Source: Planctomycetota bacterium
GTDB lineage: Bacteria > Planctomycetota > Phycisphaerae > Phycisphaerales > UBA1924
Direction: 5' to 3'
DNA: 64,000 bases
Assembly (NCBI GenBank): GCA_014584315.1
Contig: JACTNA010000016.1
Location: forward strand, 143,788 to 207,787
Shown here: one piece after another, positions 58,907-64,000 of the stretch
Layout: every line of letters starts with the position of its first letter
How positions within the stretch are numbered: the first letter of the stretch is position 1
Program-made: the position numbers and the translations under genes
Notes under the pieces: model-generated
Database searches by the model: none
Told to the model about the DNA's origin: nothing
What the model saw: only the letters and a program-made list of their open reading frames with translations

Positions 58907-60362
58907 CGTCGTCGTCCTTGTCCTCGGGCGCGGCGGGTAGCGCCTGCGCGGGTGTCAGGCCCAGCTCGCGCATGAGCGCCGTCTCCTTGGCGCGTTGGCG
59001 GAGTTCCTCTTCCCAATCCCGGCCCTGCCGCGCGTACTCGGCGGCGAGCGTGGTCGTGTGGTTGGCCAGGCGCGTGGCCTGGGCGCTGGCCTCCTTGGCC
59101 GGGTCCACGTGCTCGACCCCGTCCCAGAACCAGGAGTGGGGCGACTCGTGGGGGTCGGCACCGATCTGGCGCATCGGCTGCGGGAGCAGGCCCTCGACCA
59201 GCACCGCCTCGTCGAGCCAGGCGCGCAGCACCCGGTCGAGCACCGCCACCCGCAGGTAGTGCTGCTCGACGCGGATGCTCTTGAAGTAGGTCTGGTGGTC
59301 GAGGCGACCGGAGGCGTAGTTGTACCCCGAGGAGTTCCCCGCCGCGACGTTGAAGGGCATGTTCAGGCAGCGGGCGATCTCGTTCAAGAGCTCGCGCTTG
59401 AAGTCGGCGTAGGTCGTCGCGGGCTGCTCGGCGTGGATCTGGCCGAGCTTCCAGCCGGCCGGCAGCACCGTCGCCAGGCGCTGCTCGAGCTCGACCATGT
59501 CCATCGGCTCGAGCGGCTCGGCCTCTCCGTGCGCCGGGGCGTCGCTGTAGAGCACCGCCGCGAAGTCCGCGGCGGTCTCAGCCGCAGCGATCACCGCCAG
59601 CGTGTAGCGCCGCAGCTGCGCGAACAGAGGCAGCGCCGGCGTGATATCAGGGATGCCGCGCCACTGGCCCGGCCGGTCCGTGCGGAAGTAGTGGATCACC
59701 GATGCGGCGGGCACGACATCGAATGCAAACGGGTCGCTGTCCCGCCAGAACATCCCGTCGCCGGGGTGGCGCTTGAGGACGTGGTAGGCGACCGGGTTGC
59801 CGAAGGCGTCGAAGATGATGCCATCCACCTCGCCCGGGCGCGGGACTCGCGCGCGTGGACTGGTCACCTGGTCGGGCTCGATGAGCTTGAGGTCCAGCTT
59901 CACCGGGGAGTCCACGACGGGGTTGCTGGTCAGGATGGCGAAGGCTTCGCCGCTCTCGGCGCGGCCCATCCGCATGGTGCGGAGCTTTCCGGCGAGATCG
60001 ACGGCCTGTGACCAGGACTCGAAGGTGTCCTCGATGCGCCGGTTGGCCTCGGCACTCGGCGTGAGCATCTGCAGTCGCGGGCCGGTGCCGATGGCGTCGT
60101 TGGCGAGCGTGAGGACGATGCCCTTCGCGTAGGAGTTGTTGGCGACCTCATAGCGGGCGCGGTTGCGCAGGACCCGCCGCACCTCCGGGTTCACTGCGGC
60201 GTTGGGTGCCAGGCCGTCGGCGTTGGCCCAGTGGCGGCGGTTGTCGGGCGTGGTCTGCGCCGAGTCGAACTTGGCGCGGAGAAGGGGCAGAACCGCTCGG
60301 GAGCGCATCGGCTCTGCGGGCTTGCTGCGCCGGGATGGAAACAGTCGGCTCAGCATGGTCAC
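58857..60362 (-). CDS. Phage portal protein (lambda gpB family)
   Basis: A 501-residue portal protein of lambda type: RRHWANADGLAPNAAVNPEV, RNRARYEVANNSYAKGIVLT, FGNPVAYHVLKRHPGDGMFW, VIHYFRTDRPGQWRGIPDIT, GYNYASGRLDHQTYFKSIRV. Forms the dodecameric ring at the DNA-entry vertex. Start is GTG at 60362 in a GTGA overlap, with an ATG at 60356 as alternative. The last 60 residues are basic and acidic disordered. Confidence 0.92.
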   Translation of the reverse strand: MTMLSRLFPSRRSKPAEPMRSRAVLPLLRAKFDSAQTTPDNRRHWANADGLAPNAAVNPEVRRVLRNRARYEVANNSYAKGIVLTLANDAIGTGPRLQMLTPSAEANRRIEDTFESWSQAVDLAGKLRTMRMGRAESGEAFAILTSNPVVDSPVKLDLKLIEPDQVTSPRARVPRPGEVDGIIFDAFGNPVAYHVLKRHPGDGMFWRDSDPFAFDVVPAASVIHYFRTDRPGQWRGIPDITPALPLFAQLRRYTLAVIAAAETAADFAAVLYSDAPAHGEAEPLEPMDMVELEQRLATVLPAGWKLGQIHAEQPATTYADFKRELLNEIARCLNMPFNVAAGNSSGYNYASGRLDHQTYFKSIRVEQHYLRVAVLDRVLRAWLDEAVLVEGLLPQPMRQIGADPHESPHSWFWDGVEHVDPAKEASAQATRLANHTTTLAAEYARQGRDWEEELRQRAKETALMRELGLTPAQALPAAPEDKDDDDANDRTTPTSAAALAA

Positions 60363-60556
60363 ACGGCCCCCGGCGGTTCGAGCTTGACGAGCTTGACCCC
60401 CAGCCCCTTCTTCCGCGTCGCCTCCTTGCTGGCGAGGTAGCGGTCGGCCTCGATCTGGTCGCGCAGGCCGTGCTGCTCGACGGACTGGCCGTCCACGGAG
60501 GCCTTAGCGGGCCCCGCGGCGTTGTCCTTGATGGCCTGCTCCAGCTCGTCCGGCAT
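60359..60556 (-). CDS. gpW-like head-tail connector-type small protein
   Basis: A 65-residue protein started at 60556 (MPDELEQAIKDNAAGPAKAS), continuing DQIEADRYLASKEATRKKG and ending LEPPGAV. Its place between terminase and portal and the pattern 'ELEQAI..NA.GPAK' match the small proteins that stand where lambda gpW does, although it lacks the gpW fold signature itself. Coupled to the portal. Confidence 0.7.
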   Translation of the reverse strand: MPDELEQAIKDNAAGPAKASVDGQSVEQHGLRDQIEADRYLASKEATRKKGLGVKLVKLEPPGAV

Positions 60557-60700
60557 GCAACGTCTCCGCACCCGTGCCCGTAGGGGCGCAGGCTGCTACT
60601 GCCTCCCTATGCGGTTCCGTGAGCGGCTGCGCGGTGCGAGCGGTCATCCCCGCGCATGGTTCGATCTATCGAATGGGGGCCTGCCGCGACGCGCACTCGC

Positions 60701-60886
60701 TCATGACGCTTGCTCGCGCGTCGAGAACCGCCGGCCGCAGTGCCGGCACTCGCGCCGCCGCAACAGCACACCGCCTGGGAGACGCTTGAGGTAAACGACA
60801 CGGTGGTCCGCGCAGCCGCAGTGGCGGCAGACCAACCCGAGCTGCTCGCCCTCGCGCGTCGGGATGTTCTGCTTCACGCGGGGCAT
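60701..60886 (-). CDS. Small zinc-ribbon protein
   Basis: A 61-residue protein with two CxxC pairs (LVCRHCGCADHRVVY and RRRECRHCGRRFSTRE). The RRRECxxCGxRF segment is like the zinc ribbon of NrdR and phage Ogr/Delta-type regulators. Start ATG overlaps the terminase stop (TGATG). Possible DNA-binding co-factor of late expression or packaging; not proven. Confidence 0.72.
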   Translation of the reverse strand: MPRVKQNIPTREGEQLGLVCRHCGCADHRVVYLKRLPGGVLLRRRECRHCGRRFSTREQAS

Positions 60887-63171
60887 CAGCGGCGGCTCCT
60901 CTGCAGCTCGGAGAGCCGGACCGGCTTTCGCGGCGCCGGCCTCGTATCCGTCCCGAATAGCACGGCTCCATGCATGGACGCCGCAACCGCAGCGCCGACC
61001 AGGCAGTCCAGCCAGTGGTTGTCGATGCCATCGACGCGGAGCTTCCACTCGTCCACCGTGCGGCCGCGCCCCTCGGTCTTGACGCGGTACTCGCTCGTCA
61101 GGTGCTCCGCCAGCAGCCGGTGCGGCTCGGGCTTGCTCCCGAAGAGCGAGAGGCATCCGGGGTCGCCCATCGGCACCGCCAGGCGCGCGTGCACGAACGA
61201 CTTCCAGTAGTTCGTGTCGAACACCACGTGCCGCACGGCGCGCTTGCCCGTGACGACGGGGATGCGCCAGTTCAGCCCGACGCGGTCGCCGCGCTTGCGC
61301 TTGAAGTCGGAGAACGGGATGCTCGATGCCCCGACGTATCTGCCGTGGCTGGGCATGAGCACGCCCGCGTGCGGGCTCTGGCGACAGAACTGGTAGACCA
61401 CGTCCGAGGACTGTCCCCAGTTCGCGTCGATGAGGCAGCGATCGATCCGCACCATCGCGCCGTCGTCACGGCGCCATTCTCGTCCCAGGTACGCACCCGT
61501 GAGCCGCTCGAGGCCGGCGTAGATCGCCCCCTCGACGCCGGCGCGAGGCGCAGCGGTCGCCAAGGTCCGGCGCAGGTCGCGGAGCGTGAAGTATGCCGCC
61601 TTCTGGTCGGGCTCGGTCCCGTAGTCGATCACGTACCCGGTGAAGTCATCCTCCCAGGCCGCGATGAGATAGAACAGCGCCCTGCCTTGGACGTCCACGA
61701 ACATGGTCAGCCGCGTACAGCCCAGCGGGAGTTCGCCGCGCTGGTGCCCGCTGACCTTCGCCGCGATCTGGTCGGCGCTGAGCAGGTCGTCCTCTGCGGC
61801 CACCTCGGGGAGGGGCTCGTTCTGGTACTCCGCGAAGAACGCGTGCTCGTCCTGCAGACGCAGGTTCATCGCGTGCTGGACCGCCGAGATCTCGTCGTGG
61901 TTGAACCGCTCCGGCCAGGCGATGACGGCGCCCTCGTCCATCGCGGAGCGGTGCTTGCCGTAGAACTCAGTGGCCTCGCCGATACCCCGGTCGTTCCTCA
62001 ACCCCTCCGCCCGGATCTCCGCGTACTTGGCCCACAGCGCCTCACGCACGGGGAAGGTGTAGACCATCTTCGTCCGCTCGCCCTGCCATTGCGGGTGCTT
62101 GTCGCGGTCGAGGATGCGGTCGGCCATGTCGTCCGGCCGCACGACGGTCAGGGTCATGAGGCCGGCGATCTTCTTCCCCGGGCCCGCCAGCCCCAGGATC
62201 GCGCCCGCGAGGATGCGCTCCCGGGTCGCGCACTGCGAAGGCGAGCGCGCGGATTCATCCGTCTGCGGGTCGTCGATCAGCACGAGCGACGGGCGCACGC
62301 TTCCGCCGTCGGCCCGCTTGTGCTTCATACCGCGGATGCGCCCCGTGATCCCCGCGACCCGGATGACTGCGCCGGAGGCGAGCGAGGCCGCGATGGTCGG
62401 GAGCACGATCTCCTTGGCCGTCCAGCCGATATGCGTCTGCTTGCCCTGGTAGAGCTGCCCGGCCGCGCGCTGGTGGATGCCCTCGAGGGAACGGATCGGG
62501 TGGCAGACCTCGGGGAAGTCCGCCGCGAGCAGCTCGCTGTTCTCCAGCTCCGCCTTGATCGACTCGAGCATCCCCGCCGCGTGCTCCTCGTCGGAGCCGA
62601 TCAGCGCCACGAACTCGCGGTGCCCGTAGAGCATGGCCCAGAGGCAGGCGGTCTCGCATAGGGAGGTTTTGCCCGACCCGCGGGGCATCGCCATCGCAAA
62701 CAGCCCGCCCTCGAGCACCGCCTGCTCAATCTTGGCGATGACCTTGAGATGGTCTGCGGACCAGGGAAGGTGAAACGTCTGAGGAAAGTACGCCTCGCAG
62801 AAGAACCGGAAATCGCGGGCGGCCCTCCGCTTCCGCGCGGGGTCCGCGACCTCGGGCAGGTCGCCGATGTCCCGGCCTGAGAGCGAGAGCATGGCGTTGC
62901 GGAGCCGGGCCCGCTCCTTCATCGCCTCGTAGCCCGTGAGCCCGACCGACGCCGTTGCCGCCTCGGCCAGCGCCTCGTGCCGCGTCGTGACCAGCCACGC
63001 GACGTACCGGAACAGGTCCACCTTGCCGGCGTCGCCGTCGGCGTTGATGCGGAACCCCGCGCGCGTGCGGTGTCGATGAAGCTGCCGCTCGCTGATCACC
63101 TCGCCGAGCGGCGTGCTGTTGAGCAGCCGCGCGAGTTCGCCGGGCTTGAGCTTGCGCGGGTCAATCGCCAC
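60886..63171 (-). CDS. Phage terminase large subunit
   Basis: A 761-residue terminase. Residues 1-65 form a helix-turn-helix-like domain (SERQLHRHRTRAGFRINADG, then VDLFRYVAWLV). The ATPase has Walker A PRGSGKTS (163-170) and Walker B SLVLIDDPQTDES (about 288). The nuclease part includes CTRLTMFVDVQGRALFYLIA and DRCLIDANWGQSSDVVYQF. Longer than most TerL proteins because of the extra N-terminal domain, which resembles the neighbouring small protein at 63161. It packages DNA into proheads; the cleavage type (cos or pac) cannot be told. Confidence 0.9.
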   Translation of the reverse strand: MAIDPRKLKPGELARLLNSTPLGEVISERQLHRHRTRAGFRINADGDAGKVDLFRYVAWLVTTRHEALAEAATASVGLTGYEAMKERARLRNAMLSLSGRDIGDLPEVADPARKRRAARDFRFFCEAYFPQTFHLPWSADHLKVIAKIEQAVLEGGLFAMAMPRGSGKTSLCETACLWAMLYGHREFVALIGSDEEHAAGMLESIKAELENSELLAADFPEVCHPIRSLEGIHQRAAGQLYQGKQTHIGWTAKEIVLPTIAASLASGAVIRVAGITGRIRGMKHKRADGGSVRPSLVLIDDPQTDESARSPSQCATRERILAGAILGLAGPGKKIAGLMTLTVVRPDDMADRILDRDKHPQWQGERTKMVYTFPVREALWAKYAEIRAEGLRNDRGIGEATEFYGKHRSAMDEGAVIAWPERFNHDEISAVQHAMNLRLQDEHAFFAEYQNEPLPEVAAEDDLLSADQIAAKVSGHQRGELPLGCTRLTMFVDVQGRALFYLIAAWEDDFTGYVIDYGTEPDQKAAYFTLRDLRRTLATAAPRAGVEGAIYAGLERLTGAYLGREWRRDDGAMVRIDRCLIDANWGQSSDVVYQFCRQSPHAGVLMPSHGRYVGASSIPFSDFKRKRGDRVGLNWRIPVVTGKRAVRHVVFDTNYWKSFVHARLAVPMGDPGCLSLFGSKPEPHRLLAEHLTSEYRVKTEGRGRTVDEWKLRVDGIDNHWLDCLVGAAVAASMHGAVLFGTDTRPAPRKPVRLSELQRSRR

Positions 63172-63409
63172 CGGTGGCCATCTCCTTCACGAGCCACGCG
63201 GCGTAGTGCACGAGGTTGATGCTGCCGTCCGCGTTCGTCGGCGCGCCGGCGTCGATGTCCGTGCGCAGCATCGCCTCCGTGACAGCGTTGCCGCCCAGGC
63301 GCGTGAGTACGCGCGCCGCGTCGGCCACTGCGAGCGCGGCGGGATTCAGGCGGGACATCCCCTGGGATGCGGCGGGGACGGTGGGACTAGGCGCGTGTTC
63401 GGGAGTCAT
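63161..63409 (-). CDS. Small terminase-like DNA-binding protein
   Basis: An 82-residue protein started at 63409 that overlaps the large terminase by 11 bp. Its pattern LNPAALAVADAARVLTRLGG, NAVTEAMLRTDIDAGAPTNA, then DGSINLVHYAAWLVKEM parallels the N-terminal domain of the large terminase. It is likely the small subunit or a recognition protein for packaging. Confidence 0.68.
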   Translation of the reverse strand: MTPEHAPSPTVPAASQGMSRLNPAALAVADAARVLTRLGGNAVTEAMLRTDIDAGAPTNADGSINLVHYAAWLVKEMATGGD

Positions 63410-63570
63410 CGCGGACCTCCCGGCGGGCGGTGGCCATGCGTTCCGCATAGTGGCGCACAAGGGCGAGATTCTGCCGGAATCGTCGCGGAATGGCCTTGAA
63501 CTTCCGCGCTGCTCACGCCCTCATGTGCCCCACGCGAGCGGGAACGCCGCCCGCAACGGAGACGACGAAC

Positions 63571-63840
63571 ATGAACGCGAAGAAGCGCACAACGAAGCCC
63601 GCCTCCCCCGAACCGACCGCCCCCGAGGCCTACGCGCAGCGGCGCAGCGACATCGCCCGCCTGCTCGACGTGCTCGACATGGAACTGACCAAGCACGCCG
63701 AGGGCGCGAAGGCCGACCCCACCAACTGGGGCCGCGTCGGAGACCTCGGGCATGTCCGCGGCGACCTCATCAACGTCGTCGCGTTCCTGAGCGGGATGGA
63801 GACGGAGGAGGTCGAGCGCTTCCTGAACGAGGCGGAGTGA
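63571..63840 (+). CDS. Small helical phage/plasmid protein
   Basis: An 89-residue protein started at 63571 behind GGAG. The first 20 residues are basic and Pro-rich; the rest is helical (RRSDIARLLDVLDMELTKHA, GHVRGDLINVVAFLSG). It diverges from the terminase operon. Function unknown. It is followed by another small gene on the same strand. Confidence 0.7.
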   Translation: MNAKKRTTKPASPEPTAPEAYAQRRSDIARLLDVLDMELTKHAEGAKADPTNWGRVGDLGHVRGDLINVVAFLSGMETEEVERFLNEAE

Positions 63841-63867
63841 CCGACGCACCCCGACGGAGCAGCACCC

Positions 63868-64000
63868 ATGAAGACCATCCACATCGAAGGCATCGAGTTC
63901 CCCAACGCCAACGAGGCGATCCAGCACACCTACGCCAGCGGGCGCGGCGAGGCGATCACCGTCGGCGGCAAGTACCTGGTCGTCGAGCTGGCCGAGGCCC
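63868..64000 (+). CDS. Small protein, 5' part only
   Basis: Begins MKTIHIEGIEFPNANEAIQH, continues YASGRGEAITVGGKYLVVEL and runs off the right edge. GGAG lies 9 bases upstream of the ATG. A small alpha/beta protein of unknown function in the early-side operon. Confidence 0.6.
   Translation, partial: MKTIHIEGIEFPNANEAIQHTYASGRGEAITVGGKYLVVELAEA

Noticed and set aside
60970..62661. 563-residue plus-strand frame
   Set aside because: Antisense to the large terminase, whose Walker motifs are clear.

Overview
The window is GC-rich and bacterial, and it is dominated by mobile DNA. A PEP-CTERM-tailed exported protein, a Tat-type sulfatase, a type IV pilin-like protein and the style of the plasmid/ICE genes suggest a planctomycete (Planctomycetota, perhaps Phycisphaerae). 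That assignment is inference, because no rRNA or marker gene lies in the window. I see no tRNA, rRNA, CRISPR array or DDE insertion sequence.

Region A (1 to about 29.6 kb) is the backbone of a plasmid-like or integrative mobilizable element. It carries the N-terminal part of a giant methylase protein, a replication initiator preceded by 21-bp iteron-like repeats, and a ParA plus small DNA-binding partner pair beside an array of catgcc-based repeats that looks like a centromere. It continues with small accessory genes and an orphan adenine/cytosine methyltransferase, a MobF (TrwC-like) relaxase-helicase, a small serine resolvase with res-like repeats overlapped by a WGR-domain gene, and an operon of DUF1232, ParB-like, a 28-residue membrane peptide, a VirD4-like coupling ATPase, a membrane protein and a J-domain protein. 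It ends with a large serine recombinase that is frameshifted by a 10-bp tandem duplication. Cargo includes a sulfatase, two ankyrin-repeat proteins, a Cys-rich secreted protein, a protein of eight 41-residue repeats and a pilin-like protein. No VirB-type channel genes are visible, so mobilisation by another element is more likely than self-transfer, unless those genes lie outside the window.

Region B (about 29.6 to 41.2 kb, nearly all minus strand) is a heavy-metal resistance island: a short CDF transporter, a HigBA toxin-antitoxin pair with a well-formed operator/promoter, a truncated MerR remnant, a Zn/Cd-type P1B ATPase, two small membrane or metal-binding proteins, and a complete CzcCBA-type RND efflux system with His-rich inserts. 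It lies between two large serine recombinases.

Region C (about 41.6 to 45.5 kb) is a compact operon of a winged-helix regulator, a second serine recombinase and two different ParB-like proteins, with 4-bp overlaps. It looks like a self-contained mobile or maintenance module.

Region D (about 45.6 to 64 kb) is a prophage morphogenesis cluster read on the minus strand in classic order. It runs from a small-terminase-like protein, large terminase, zinc ribbon, gpW-like protein, portal and protease-capsid fusion to DUF2190 proteins (one broken by a 50-bp duplication), head-tail joining proteins, tail tube, tail-assembly chaperones, a lipoprotein, a gp10-like protein and the tape measure. Beyond the tape measure come a tail-associated protein, two paralogous Hint (intein-like) proteins with Gly/Ser-rich arms, a miniature PolX-like nucleotidyltransferase and a glycosyltransferase-sulfotransferase fusion. 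The Hint pair and the fusion enzyme are the most unusual content. Two genes (recombinase and second DUF2190) are each broken by an exact tandem duplication.
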